Made by a program: the position numbers and the translations under genes. Source: Ilumatobacteraceae bacterium (GTDB lineage Bacteria; Actinomycetota; Acidimicrobiia; Acidimicrobiales; Ilumatobacteraceae). From it: 47,613 bases of DNA. How positions within the stretch are numbered: the first letter of the stretch is position 1; the number at the start of each line of letters is the position of its first letter. Under the pieces are notes generated by a model. The model was given only the letters and a program-made list of their open reading frames with translations. It had not been told where the DNA came from and did not search any database. Below, piece by piece: positions 1-8,416 of this stretch. Location: positions 1 through 47,613 of the forward strand of contig JAHEKY010000012.1 of the NCBI GenBank assembly GCA_024644465.1, in the 5' to 3' direction.

Positions 1-1357
1 TGGCGCTGCTCGTCTGGTCGTGGGTGGCGATCAACGGGGCACTCGACGTCGGCTGGTATCGGGCGGCTTCCTCGCCCACGCGGTCGCCGTCGCGGTGATC
101 ATCGCACTGCTCACGTACCGATCCGACGGGCCCGCCAGCCGGTTGCTCTCGTTCGCTCCGCTGCGCGGGCTCGGCATCGTCTCCTACGGGCTGTACCTGT
201 GGCACTGGCCGGTGATCGTGATCCTCGACGCCGAGCGCACCGGCCTCACCGGGTTCGCCCTGCTCATGACGCGCCTCGTGGTCTCGATGGCGTTGACGTT
301 GGCGTCGTACTACCTGATCGAACACCCCGCGCGCGCCGTGCTCGCGAAGCGGATGTCCGCGCTCGTCGTCTTTCCCGCCCTGGGCGTACTCGTCGCGCTG
401 GCGGTGTTCGTCGCCACCGTCGTGCCGGCCAGCGACCCGGTGATCGGTGCGCCGCCGCCACCGGCGCCGTCGCCGTCCGCCGGCGCCGCCGTGACGGTCG
501 AGTCGGCACCGGCGACCGACGCGGTCGCCGACCCGGACGCGTCCGTACCCGAGACGACGCCTGCGGCCGCCGAGCCGGCGGTCGCGACGACGGACGTACC
601 GGCGACGACGGAGCCGGCGCCGGAACCCGAACCGCTGCTGGTCACGACACCGGCCGAACTGCCGACCGCGCGGACGCCGACCGCAGAGGACCCACTGCGG
701 GTGCTGCTGGTCGGCGACTCGTACATGTTCGACGCCGGCCCCGGCATCGAGGCGGCGATGGAGACGACCGGCGTCGTCGACGTGGAGGACGCGTCCGGGT
801 TCGGGTTCGCGCTGACCGCCGACGGGTGGGAGGAGCGGCTGACCGACCTCGTCGCGACCCACGAACCCGAACTCGTCGTCGCGCTGTGGGCGGCGTTCGA
901 CGCCGTGTGGCTGTCGCGCAACGATCCGGCGGAGTATGCGCGGTTGCTCGACCGGGCGACGGAGATCCTCACGACGGGCGACGCCGTGCTGGCGTACATC
1001 GGGTTCGCCCCCTCGCTGAGCGCCGGCGTCGACCGCGAGCTGCTCGATCGCACGATCAACGAGTTGTTCGAGGCGGTCCCGACGCGGCACCCCGGGACCG
1101 TCTACGTCGACCCTGACCCGATCGTCGCGCCCGACGGCGTTCCGGAACGCCGGATCGACACACCGAGCGGCACGCTCCTCGTCCGCAAGATCGACCTGAG
1201 CCACTTCTGCAGCGACGGCGCGGCGCGCTTCGGGCTCGCGATCGGCGTACTCGTCTCGGGCGTCGCGGGCGTCGCGCCGGCGGACCCGGCCGAGTGGTGG
1301 GCGGGATCGTGGCGCAGTGACCCGCGTTACGACGAGCCGACCGGCGCCTGCGTCTGA
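1..1357 (+). CDS. Acyltransferase-3 / SGNH-domain membrane protein, 3' part, with apparent frameshift
   Basis: C-terminal part of an OafA/YrhL-type integral membrane O-acyltransferase fused to an extracytoplasmic SGNH hydrolase domain; such proteins acylate surface sugars. The intact frame (from about position 62 to the TGA at 1357) shows transmembrane segments, the family motif SYGLYLWHWPV, a Pro/Ala/Thr-rich linker of about 80 residues, a GDSYM block I (GDS near nt 713) and a DLSHF block V (Asp-x-x-His near nt 1192). Upstream of position 62 the membrane-like reading (ALLVWSWVAINGALDVGWYR) is in frame 3 whereas GGFLAHAV is in frame 2; homologues typically read ...YRGGF across this point, so one G appears to be missing. 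The GTG at 20 is therefore not a credible start. Its 3' end overlaps the convergent GT39 gene by 31 nt. Specific acyl substrate is unknown. Confidence 0.8.
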   Translation, partial: GAARLVVGGDQRGTRRRLVSGGFLAHAVAVAVIIALLTYRSDGPASRLLSFAPLRGLGIVSYGLYLWHWPVIVILDAERTGLTGFALLMTRLVVSMALTLASYYLIEHPARAVLAKRMSALVVFPALGVLVALAVFVATVVPASDPVIGAPPPPAPSPSAGAAVTVESAPATDAVADPDASVPETTPAAAEPAVATTDVPATTEPAPEPEPLLVTTPAELPTARTPTAEDPLRVLLVGDSYMFDAGPGIEAAMETTGVVDVEDASGFGFALTADGWEERLTDLVATHEPELVVALWAAFDAVWLSRNDPAEYARLLDRATEILTTGDAVLAYIGFAPSLSAGVDRELLDRTINELFEAVPTRHPGTVYVDPDPIVAPDGVPERRIDTPSGTLLVRKIDLSHFCSDGAARFGLAIGVLVSGVAGVAPADPAEWWAGSWRSDPRYDEPTGACV

Positions 1358-2616
1358 TCCTCGACGGGTGGCCGGCGCCGGATGTGGGCCGCGAGGGCGA
1401 CGACGCCGACCGCGGCGAGCACGACGAGCCCCGGTTCGGCCATCATCCGGAATCGCTGATTGCCGTAGCTGACCATCGACATCAGGGCGACGATCGCCAC
1501 CGGTACGAGCAGCGGCCACACGTCGCGACCGGTGTGCCGACGCGCGACGACTCCGGCGACGGCGAGGCCGGCGACGACGAGCCACGCATACCACGCCGCC
1601 CACAGCCAGTCGTAGTGGCGTCCTTCGAGGCTCTCGAGGAACAGGTTCGTCCTGATGTCCCATGCCCCGAACGTCCGCGCCACCCGCACCGCGATCACCT
1701 TCGGCACCTCGCCGGCGTGGTCGAGGGCGTAGTCGATCCCCGTCGAGCGCAGGTCGGTCGCGGCGTCGGTCTCGTCGAGGCCGCTGGGGTACACCGCCGT
1801 GACGCAGTCGAATCGCCAGCTGCCGAGCTGGGGGCCGCTGTAGACCGCGTCGCAGTTGGCGCCGGCGAGCAGCGTCCCGCTGTTGTTCGTCAGCGGCAGG
1901 AAGTGACCGAGCGTGATCGCATTGCGCGTCGTCCAGGCGCCGACGAGCACCATCGTCCCCGCTGCGCCGACGAGCACGAGCCGTGCCCACGCTCGCCGGT
2001 CGCCGATCACCCGCGTCGCCGGGACGACCAGGAAGGGGAGCAGCAGCACCGCCTCGGATCGCGTCATCACGGCGAGGCCGATCGCGACGCTCGCGAGGAG
2101 CAGCCAGCGCCGGTCCGCGTCGGCCCGGAACCGCACGATCGCAAGCAGTGTCGTGGCGATCAGCAGTGCGTAGAACCCCTCGCTCAGCAGCGAACCGTCG
2201 AACACGACGAGCTGCGGGTACAGCGCGGCGATCCACGCTGCGACCGCCCCGACGACGCGCCCCGCGACTGCGGCACCCAGCAGCGCGATCACGACGATCG
2301 TCACACCCCCGATCAGCGTTCCCACCAGGCGTTGACCGATCGGTGCGTCGATGCCGACCAGGTCGAGCACCGCCAGCAGCATCGGGTACGCGGGCGGGAA
2401 CTCGGCGGTCGGGATGACCTCGCCGTGGAACACGTAGTCGCTCGCGCGGATGTAGCCCCGGCCGTTCGCCAGGCCGTCGGCGAGCCAGTGGTATGTCCGC
2501 GAATCGCCGTCCAGCACGATCCTGTCGCGCACCGCGCCGAGCACGTACGCCATTCGCAGGGCCACGCCGACGATGGCCGCCGCTGCGGTCGTGGTCCAGA
2601 AACGGCGAGCGTGCAT
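1327..2616 (-). CDS. GT39 / PMT_2-like membrane glycosyltransferase
   Basis: A 429-residue multi-pass membrane protein of the ArnT/PMT_2 type, which transfers sugars from polyprenyl-phosphate donors on the outer face of the membrane. After an N-terminal hydrophobic helix (residues about 8-28) the first loop has the family pattern with acidic residues (VLDGDSRTYHWLADGLANG) and a later FPPAYP motif, then about ten hydrophobic helices and a short hydrophilic tail. The reading frame stays open far upstream, but that part is antisense to the PhoX-like gene, so the ATG at 2616, in the gap between the divergent genes, is the sensible start. The acceptor is unknown. It ends inside the 3' end of the convergent acyltransferase. 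Confidence 0.82.
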   Translation of the reverse strand: MHARRFWTTTAAAAIVGVALRMAYVLGAVRDRIVLDGDSRTYHWLADGLANGRGYIRASDYVFHGEVIPTAEFPPAYPMLLAVLDLVGIDAPIGQRLVGTLIGGVTIVVIALLGAAVAGRVVGAVAAWIAALYPQLVVFDGSLLSEGFYALLIATTLLAIVRFRADADRRWLLLASVAIGLAVMTRSEAVLLLPFLVVPATRVIGDRRAWARLVLVGAAGTMVLVGAWTTRNAITLGHFLPLTNNSGTLLAGANCDAVYSGPQLGSWRFDCVTAVYPSGLDETDAATDLRSTGIDYALDHAGEVPKVIAVRVARTFGAWDIRTNLFLESLEGRHYDWLWAAWYAWLVVAGLAVAGVVARRHTGRDVWPLLVPVAIVALMSMVSYGNQRFRMMAEPGLVVLAAVGVVALAAHIRRRPPVEDQTQAPVGSS

Positions 2617-2733
2617 GCGGGCGTAGTCTTGCAGCGTCGGGTCGGATGCGGCCGCCCCGCCGACGGCTCGGACACCACAACGGATAGCCTGCCGTGCAGG
2701 AAGTCGGGAGCGAGCGCGGGCGAAGGCGGTGTC

Positions 2734-4467
2734 ATGCGGCGCAGGACATTTGTGAAGAACGTGGCCGGCGCTTCGGTCGCGTCCCTGCTTCCGGCAGCCT
2801 GGTGGCGTTCGGCCGTGTTCGCCGCGTCTCCCGCCACGCCGGGCGCCGGCCCGTACGGGCCGCTGCTCGCGCCCGACGACAACGGCCTCGAACTCCCTGC
2901 CGGGTTCACCTCCAAGGTGATCGCGGTCACCGGCGAGCGGGTCGCGGGAACCTCGCACGTGTGGCATTCCGCGCCCGACGGGGGCGGGTGCGTCGCAGTG
3001 GAGGGCGGCGGTTGGGTGTACACCTCCAACGCCGAACTGGAGAACGACACGGGCGGCGCCGGAGCGATCCGATTCGCTGCTGACGGATCGATCGTCGATG
3101 CCTACTCGATTCTCTCGGGGACCAGCCGCAACTGTGCCGGCGGCATGACGCCGTGGTCGACCTGGTTGTCGTGCGAGGAGCGCGGCCCCACGGGGCGCGT
3201 CTACGAGTGCGATCCGTTCGGCCCGGGCGAGGGCATCGTCAGACCACTGCTCGGATCGTTCAACCACGAGGCGGCCGCTGTCGACCCCGCGACCGGCGAC
3301 GTGTACCTGACCGAGGATCATCTCGACGGCCGCTTCTACCGGTTCGTACCAGACCGCCCCGGCCAGCTCTCCGCAGGCACGTTGTTGGCGGCGGTCGTCG
3401 ACGATGACGGTGCAGTGAACTGGGTGCCGACGTCCACGCGCGTTCCGGACCGGCGCCGGGCGACGACCCCGTTCGCCGGCGGCGAGGGCATCCACATCGG
3501 TGACGGCGTCGTGTACTTCGCGACGAAGATCGACAAGCGGATCTGGGAGCTCGACCTCGCGACGTCCGAGCTGTCCGTGGCGTACGACTGCCTCGCCCAT
3601 CCCGAGGGATCGCTCGACGCGGTCGACAACGTGACGGTGCACGCACCGACCGGACAGGTGCTCGTCGCCGAGGACGGCGGCAACATGGAGATCGGCGTCA
3701 TGTCCGGGAGCGGCAGCAACCGAACGGTGTCGGCGCTCTGCCGGATCCAGGGCCAGCGCTCGTCCGAGGTCGCCGGCCTCGCGTTCTCACCGGACGGCCG
3801 GCGACTGTACTTCTCCTCGCAGCGCGGCATCAGCAGCGACGTCGGGATCACGTACGAGATCATCGGCCCGTTCGGTGCCTCGGACACGAGCAGCCGCACG
3901 ACGACGCTGGCGATCGCGCGCGCCACCCACGTGCGGGGCGGAAGCCATTCGGACGAGATCTTCGCCGGCCGGCAGACGTTGCAGATCTGCTCGAACAGCG
4001 ACGAGGAGTACGTCCGCCGGGCGTTCCTCGCGACGCCGATCACCGCGGCACCGGGGCCGTACTCGCAGGCGGTGCTGCGGTTGTACGCGCGGGTGTGGCA
4101 GGGCGGCCCGTCGCGGATCGACGTCATCCCCACGCCGACCGACTGGGAGCCGGCGACGATGTCGTGGAACAACCAGGCCGAACCCGTCGGCGCACCGGTC
4201 TCGTCGTTCGTGATCACGTCGGATGAGGACGCGTGGTACGAGGCCGATGTCACCGATCACCTCAACCGGCTGCACGCGGACGGCGTCACCGCCGCCGGGT
4301 TCACGCTGCGCCACGCGCAACGCAGTGGCCCGGTCGCGTACGTCAGCTCGCCGTCCGCCCGGAGCGATCGACCTGAACTCGTCCTGACGGCCGGGCAGCC
4401 GTCGGCGGCCACTGCCGGCAACCGACCCTCACCTCGCGGGCGCTACCCCGCCGGCCGGGTGCGCTAG
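2734..4467 (+). CDS. Tat-exported PhoX-like (DUF839) protein with C-terminal DNRLRE-like domain
   Basis: 577 residues. The N-terminus has a twin-arginine signal (RRRTFVK, residues 2-8) followed by a hydrophobic stretch and an Ala-x-Ala-like site near residue 30. Residues about 45-390 resemble the PhoX/DUF839 beta-propeller family, which includes calcium/iron-dependent alkaline phosphatases: CEERGPTGRVYE, FNHEAAAVDP, LTEDHLDGRFYRF and EDGGNM motifs are visible. From about residue 395 (THVRGGSHSDEIFAG...) to 555 the sequence looks like a DNRLRE/disaggregatase-related beta-sandwich, likely a binding module. Phosphatase activity is an inference; some DUF839 proteins are not phosphatases. Start chosen at ATG 2734 because the Tat motif begins there and a GGCGG-like ribosome site precedes it. 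The TAG stop abuts the convergent MFS stop codon. Confidence 0.82.
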   Translation: MRRRTFVKNVAGASVASLLPAAWWRSAVFAASPATPGAGPYGPLLAPDDNGLELPAGFTSKVIAVTGERVAGTSHVWHSAPDGGGCVAVEGGGWVYTSNAELENDTGGAGAIRFAADGSIVDAYSILSGTSRNCAGGMTPWSTWLSCEERGPTGRVYECDPFGPGEGIVRPLLGSFNHEAAAVDPATGDVYLTEDHLDGRFYRFVPDRPGQLSAGTLLAAVVDDDGAVNWVPTSTRVPDRRRATTPFAGGEGIHIGDGVVYFATKIDKRIWELDLATSELSVAYDCLAHPEGSLDAVDNVTVHAPTGQVLVAEDGGNMEIGVMSGSGSNRTVSALCRIQGQRSSEVAGLAFSPDGRRLYFSSQRGISSDVGITYEIIGPFGASDTSSRTTTLAIARATHVRGGSHSDEIFAGRQTLQICSNSDEEYVRRAFLATPITAAPGPYSQAVLRLYARVWQGGPSRIDVIPTPTDWEPATMSWNNQAEPVGAPVSSFVITSDEDAWYEADVTDHLNRLHADGVTAAGFTLRHAQRSGPVAYVSSPSARSDRPELVLTAGQPSAATAGNRPSPRGRYPAGRVR

Positions 4468-5655
4468 TCAGGGCATCCAGTCGCCGGACGATCGGCCGCT
4501 CGACGCGATCCGCATCCGGCTGAAGTCGGTGGCACGGTTGTAGACGTGCGCGACGTAGCGGCGGTCCGCGTAGAGCAGCAGCAATGACGCGCTGGTGATG
4601 ATCCCCGCGGCGACGAATCCGAGCGTCGTGCTCGATCCGTGGGCGATCAGTGCCCCGCCGATCAGCGGGCCGAAGACGCGCCCCGCGGCCATCACCGCCT
4701 GCGCGTCGCCCGCCCGTTCCTCCGGCCACGCCGAGCGGGAGGCGAGAAGCGCGAACGCCGCGGGGATGCCCATGAAGAAGATGAACCCCCACCCGACGAG
4801 ACCGATCGCGAAGACGTAGTCGTTGCGGCTGCTCGCGATCAGGATCGCGCACGTCGCGGTGCCGATGAACCAGATGCCGGCCGGACCACGACGGCCGTGC
4901 CACTTCGCGGCCGGGATCCCGACGAGGGCGTTCGCGCTGAACAGCAGTGACACCGTGACGGCGGAGATCCCGTTGAGGGTCGTGCCGATCGCCGCGGCGT
5001 ACACGAACACCGCCGATCCGCCCATCGTGATCATGCCGAGCGCGAGCAGGATGACGCGCGCGGCTCGCGTCGCCGCGTGGCGGGTGCGGTGGGGGCGCAC
5101 GACGTCGACCTTGGCGACTCGCCCGGCGAACAGCAATGGGCTTGCGGTGACGACGGCGAGCGCGACGAACAGCCAGTCGACGCCTGCCCACTCGATGAAC
5201 GCGGAGACGCCGGGCGCCGTGACGGTGCCGACGAGTGGGCCGATCACCGCGACGTCGCCGGTCTTGCCGTGGTCGCCGAACGCCGCCTGCCAGGCGAACC
5301 ATGCGGCGAGGCCGAGCGAGACGCCGCTGACCGATCGGGCGAGCGACAGCAGCAGCAGGTTCGGGGCGACCGCCGACGCGAGGTTCGCGATCATGCCGAG
5401 CAGGGCGCCGGTCACGAACACGGAGCGGACCGGCCGGAGGAACTTGCCGCCGAACCACGACGCGACGACGAACCCCGCCAGCTGGGCCGTCGAGATCCAG
5501 CTGACCATTCCGAGTGAGATGCCGCGGTCGGCGGCGACCGCCGGGAGGAGGAACGGCGTCGCGACGAACACGACGGTGCTCGTACCGATCGCGACGAGCA
5601 GTGCGGGTGCGACCGACGGCCGCACGGCCATCAACAGGCGAACGGGAACCTGCAT
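4468..5655 (-). CDS. MFS transporter
   Basis: 395-residue major facilitator superfamily protein with about twelve hydrophobic helices. The first two helices (LLVAIGTSTVVFVATPFLLPAVAA and WISTAQLAGFVVASWFGGKFL) are separated by a short loop, and a Gly/Arg-containing loop between helices 2 and 3 (GGKFLRPVRS) corresponds to the family's conserved A motif. Resembles drug or metabolite exporters of the DHA type, but the substrate cannot be read from sequence. It starts 15 nt after the end of plsC and is probably transcribed with it; its TGA directly abuts the stop of the convergent PhoX-like gene. Confidence 0.85.
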   Translation of the reverse strand: MQVPVRLLMAVRPSVAPALLVAIGTSTVVFVATPFLLPAVAADRGISLGMVSWISTAQLAGFVVASWFGGKFLRPVRSVFVTGALLGMIANLASAVAPNLLLLSLARSVSGVSLGLAAWFAWQAAFGDHGKTGDVAVIGPLVGTVTAPGVSAFIEWAGVDWLFVALAVVTASPLLFAGRVAKVDVVRPHRTRHAATRAARVILLALGMITMGGSAVFVYAAAIGTTLNGISAVTVSLLFSANALVGIPAAKWHGRRGPAGIWFIGTATCAILIASSRNDYVFAIGLVGWGFIFFMGIPAAFALLASRSAWPEERAGDAQAVMAAGRVFGPLIGGALIAHGSSTTLGFVAAGIITSASLLLLYADRRYVAHVYNRATDFSRMRIASSGRSSGDWMP

Positions 5656-5670
5656 CGCGCCGCGTCAGGG

Positions 5671-6537
5671 TCAGTCGGCGGACTGCGCGTCGGTGGACTC
5701 GTCCGGTCGGCGGTCCGCCCCGCTCGACGCAGCGTCGGACGCGGCGGCTGCCGCAGACTCCTCGGCCGAGATCACCGGTGGAACGTAGCCGTGCTCGGTC
5801 CGCAGATCCTCACGTGCCTCTTCGATCACTGCGCGCACGCGGGCGCGCAGATCGGAGAGATCGTCGATCGTCAGGCCCTCGGTCGGAATCGGGTCGAGGA
5901 CACGGACCTCCGCATGGGCGACACCCAATCGCCAATCGTTCTTGCGCAACGCGTCGCGGGTGCCGTGCACGGCCATCGGCAGGATCGGGTGTTGGCCCTC
6001 GATCGCCAACTTGAACGCGCCGGCACGGAACTTGCGCATCTCGCCGGTCCGCGAGCGGGTGCCCTCGGGGAAGATCATCACCGACACCCGGTTCGCGAGC
6101 CGCTCACGCGCCTGATCGAGTGCGGCTGCGCCCGACGTCGAGTCGCCCCGCTCGAGCGGGATGTCACGGGCGAAGCGCATCATCCAGCCGAGGACCGGGA
6201 TCTTCATGATCTCGATCTTCGAGAGCCACTTGAACTCGGTCGGCAGGTGGGAGATCAGCAAGATGTCGACGAAGCTCTCGTGGTTCGCGACGCCGACGTA
6301 CGGTCGCCGCATGTCGGTCGGCAACGTGCCCGATGTCGTGAACGTCCACTGCGGCGTCAGCCGGGAGTGGATCACCGTCAGCTTGCGGAACAGGTAGCCC
6401 GCGGCGTAGGCACCCTTGTCGAACGGCATCGTGACGAGGCGGACGAGGCCGACGGTCGGCGTGAAGACGAGCACGAGCAGCCCGAGCACGAACCAGCTCC
6501 AGATGCTCAGGACGCTCAGCACGAGCTTGGACTGCAT
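5671..6537 (-). CDS. plsC: 1-acyl-sn-glycerol-3-phosphate acyltransferase (PlsC)
   Basis: 288-residue membrane-associated acyltransferase that acylates lysophosphatidate to phosphatidate. An N-terminal hydrophobic segment (residues about 5-36) is followed by the catalytic HX4D motif NHESFVD (His86, Asp91), a FPEGTR substrate-binding motif (156-161), and a charged C-terminal tail rich in Glu, Ala and Asp. Length fits the family. A TACACT hexamer ends 6 nt before the ATG, consistent with a leaderless transcript starting at the initiation codon. The downstream MFS gene is close enough to be co-transcribed. Confidence 0.9.
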   Translation of the reverse strand: MQSKLVLSVLSIWSWFVLGLLVLVFTPTVGLVRLVTMPFDKGAYAAGYLFRKLTVIHSRLTPQWTFTTSGTLPTDMRRPYVGVANHESFVDILLISHLPTEFKWLSKIEIMKIPVLGWMMRFARDIPLERGDSTSGAAALDQARERLANRVSVMIFPEGTRSRTGEMRKFRAGAFKLAIEGQHPILPMAVHGTRDALRKNDWRLGVAHAEVRVLDPIPTEGLTIDDLSDLRARVRAVIEEAREDLRTEHGYVPPVISAEESAAAAASDAASSGADRRPDESTDAQSAD

Positions 6538-6543
6538 TCGGCG

Positions 6544-6549
6544 AGTGTA
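6544..6549 (-). promoter_or_regulatory. Leaderless-type -10 element for plsC
   Basis: TACACT separated by exactly 6 nt from the plsC ATG, so a transcript would start at or next to the start codon. Inferred from spacing only. Confidence 0.45.
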
Positions 6550-6556
6550 CGCGGCG

Positions 6557-7642
6557 TCAGAGCGCGGGCTGGCGGTCGACGAACAGGTTCGACGCCTGTG
6601 TCGTCTGGGTGATCCCGTCGACGGCGAGCACGATCGCTGCGGCGGTGTACGACGTGTGTTCGTCGAACGGGAACAGCACCCGCTCGCCGTCGTCGACCGG
6701 ATGGACGATGCCGGTCCAGTACGCGCCCGGTGCAGCTGCGCCCGGCGTGTCGGTCAGCGGGGACCCCGACTCGGACTCGATCCGGTGGGGTCGCACCCAG
6801 CGGAGCAGCTCGGTCGCCGTCGACACATCGCCGATCGTCGCGAACGCGAGCGCGCACTCGGCGGTCTCCGACGCGGTGACCCACGGCTCGTCACTGACGC
6901 ACCGGATGCCGAGGCCCTCCATCGCGAACTCGTCCCAGCGATCCGCCATCCTGTCCTTCGCCCGTTCGCCGGTCAGGGCGCCGGTCAGCACGGGGTAGTA
7001 CCAGTCCATCGCCCAGCGTGTCTTGGGTTCGAACGCGTATGGGTCGGTTCGCAGGATCTCGCACATCAGCGACGCGGCCTCGCGCCACTCGGGACGCGGC
7101 TCGCCGAGTGCTGCACCGAGGTGTGCTCCGCAGCGCAGCGCGTGCTGGATGCTCGCGGTACCGGTGAGCAGCGCGTAGTTCCACGGCCGCCCGTCGGGTT
7201 CGACAGCCCACAGCGGGAGGCCGTCCGGGCGACGCAGCGTCAACACCCACTCGAGCGCGCGTTCGACGGTCGGCCACATGTTCTCCGCGAAGCCACGGTC
7301 CCACGTGCTGCGCCAGTGGTGCCAGACGCCGGTCGCGATGTAGGCGCAGACGTTGGTGTCGAGTTTCGTGTCCTCGATGGAACCGTCAGAGGCGTAGTAG
7401 CTGTGCCAGCTGCCGTCGGCGCGCTGCGTCGCAGCCAACCACTCGTATGCATGCTCGGCCTCGTGGTGGAATCCGGCGATGTCGAGCGCCATTGCCGACT
7501 CGACGTGGTTCCACGGGTCGCAGTGCCCGCCCGGGAACCACGGGATCATGCCGTTCGGCAGTTGCAGTGACGCGAGGTGCTGCGCCGTCTCGCGGACTTC
7601 TTGCGCGGAGATCACGCCGGGCAGCCCGGGAATCGCGGTCAT
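6557..7642 (-). CDS. Prenyltransferase/squalene-cyclase-like alpha/alpha-barrel protein
   Basis: 361 residues. The sequence has repeated alpha-helical units with WFPGGHCDPWNHVESAMAL near the N-terminus, RADGSWHSYY, DTNVCAYIATGVWHHW and RPDGLPLWAV, a pattern seen in actinobacterial proteins usually annotated 'prenyltransferase' because of similarity to squalene-hopene cyclase repeats. It lacks the cyclase DxDD motif as far as I can see, and the real reaction is unknown; a glycoside-processing (alpha/alpha)6 barrel is an equally fair guess. The ATG overlaps the TGA of the upstream methyltransferase (ATGA), implying translational coupling within the GT4-methyltransferase trio. The frame is open upstream but only antisense to that gene. 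Confidence 0.72.
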   Translation of the reverse strand: MTAIPGLPGVISAQEVRETAQHLASLQLPNGMIPWFPGGHCDPWNHVESAMALDIAGFHHEAEHAYEWLAATQRADGSWHSYYASDGSIEDTKLDTNVCAYIATGVWHHWRSTWDRGFAENMWPTVERALEWVLTLRRPDGLPLWAVEPDGRPWNYALLTGTASIQHALRCGAHLGAALGEPRPEWREAASLMCEILRTDPYAFEPKTRWAMDWYYPVLTGALTGERAKDRMADRWDEFAMEGLGIRCVSDEPWVTASETAECALAFATIGDVSTATELLRWVRPHRIESESGSPLTDTPGAAAPGAYWTGIVHPVDDGERVLFPFDEHTSYTAAAIVLAVDGITQTTQASNLFVDRQPAL

Positions 7643-8409
7643 GACGCCCTGCGCTCCGGCGTGTCGGCGGCGAGCATGTCGACCGCGACGACGGCCGGCT
7701 TGCGCCCGTACAGGACGATGCTCTTGCCGATCGCCGGCGAGAGCACTCGCTCCGCGAGGCGCGTCGAGCGAGGCTGGCTCACGATGTCCCACTCGAGGAA
7801 CTGCCGGTACCTGGCGACGAGGGGATGGTCGTCGTTGTGTGGGCCGACTGCGCACTTCAACCACCAGTACGGCGAGTGCAGCGCGTGGGCACGGTGCCGG
7901 CCGAGCGGCTCCAGCCCGGCGGCGACGAGCTTCGCCTTCAGCTCCGTCGCCGAGTAGATCCGGACGTGGCCGCCGGCGCTCTTCGGAGCGTGGTACTCGT
8001 CGGACAGCATCCAGTTGATCTTCTCCGGGAGCCACGCCGGAACGGTCGCCGCGAACATGCCGCCCGGGCGCAGCACGCGCACCATCTCGGCGATCGCCGC
8101 GACATCGTCCTGGATGTGTTCGAGCACCTCCGACGTGATCACCGCGTCGAATGAGCTGTCGGCGAACGGCAGCCGGGTCGCGTCGCCCCGCAGGACGCCC
8201 TTGAATCGCTCGAGGTCGATCTCACCGGTGTCGACCATCGCCCCGAGCGTGGCGCGAGTCTGGACGACTTCGTCTTCGGCGTAGTCGAGCGCCACGACGT
8301 CCGCGCCGCGACGGGCACACTCGAAGACGTGGCGGCCGAAGCCGGCACCGACGTCGAGGACCCGGTCGCCGGGCGCGATCGCGAGCTTGTCGAAGCGAAT
8401 CGTCAGCAT
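7639..8409 (-). CDS. Class I SAM-dependent methyltransferase
   Basis: 256-residue methyltransferase with the Rossmann SAM motif VLDVGAGFGRH (residues about 19-29), an acidic second strand (VVALDYAEDE), GDATRLPFADSSFD (motif for the adenine/SAM carboxylate) and SEVLEHIQD. The C-terminal half is probably the acceptor-binding part. It sits between the GT4 glycosyltransferase (7 nt upstream) and the prenyltransferase-like gene (4-nt overlap), so its substrate is probably a glycosylated or lipid-linked product of the same pathway; that is inference. ATG at 8409 is chosen because the sequence before it lies in the upstream gene. Confidence 0.85.
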   Translation of the reverse strand: MLTIRFDKLAIAPGDRVLDVGAGFGRHVFECARRGADVVALDYAEDEVVQTRATLGAMVDTGEIDLERFKGVLRGDATRLPFADSSFDAVITSEVLEHIQDDVAAIAEMVRVLRPGGMFAATVPAWLPEKINWMLSDEYHAPKSAGGHVRIYSATELKAKLVAAGLEPLGRHRAHALHSPYWWLKCAVGPHNDDHPLVARYRQFLEWDIVSQPRSTRLAERVLSPAIGKSIVLYGRKPAVVAVDMLAADTPERRAS

Positions 8410-8416
8410 CGCACCG

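Noticed and set aside
2617-3642. N-terminal extension of the GT39 gene by 342 codons
   Set aside because: This part is antisense to the PhoX-like gene and lacks family sequence; ATG 2616 fits the first membrane helix.
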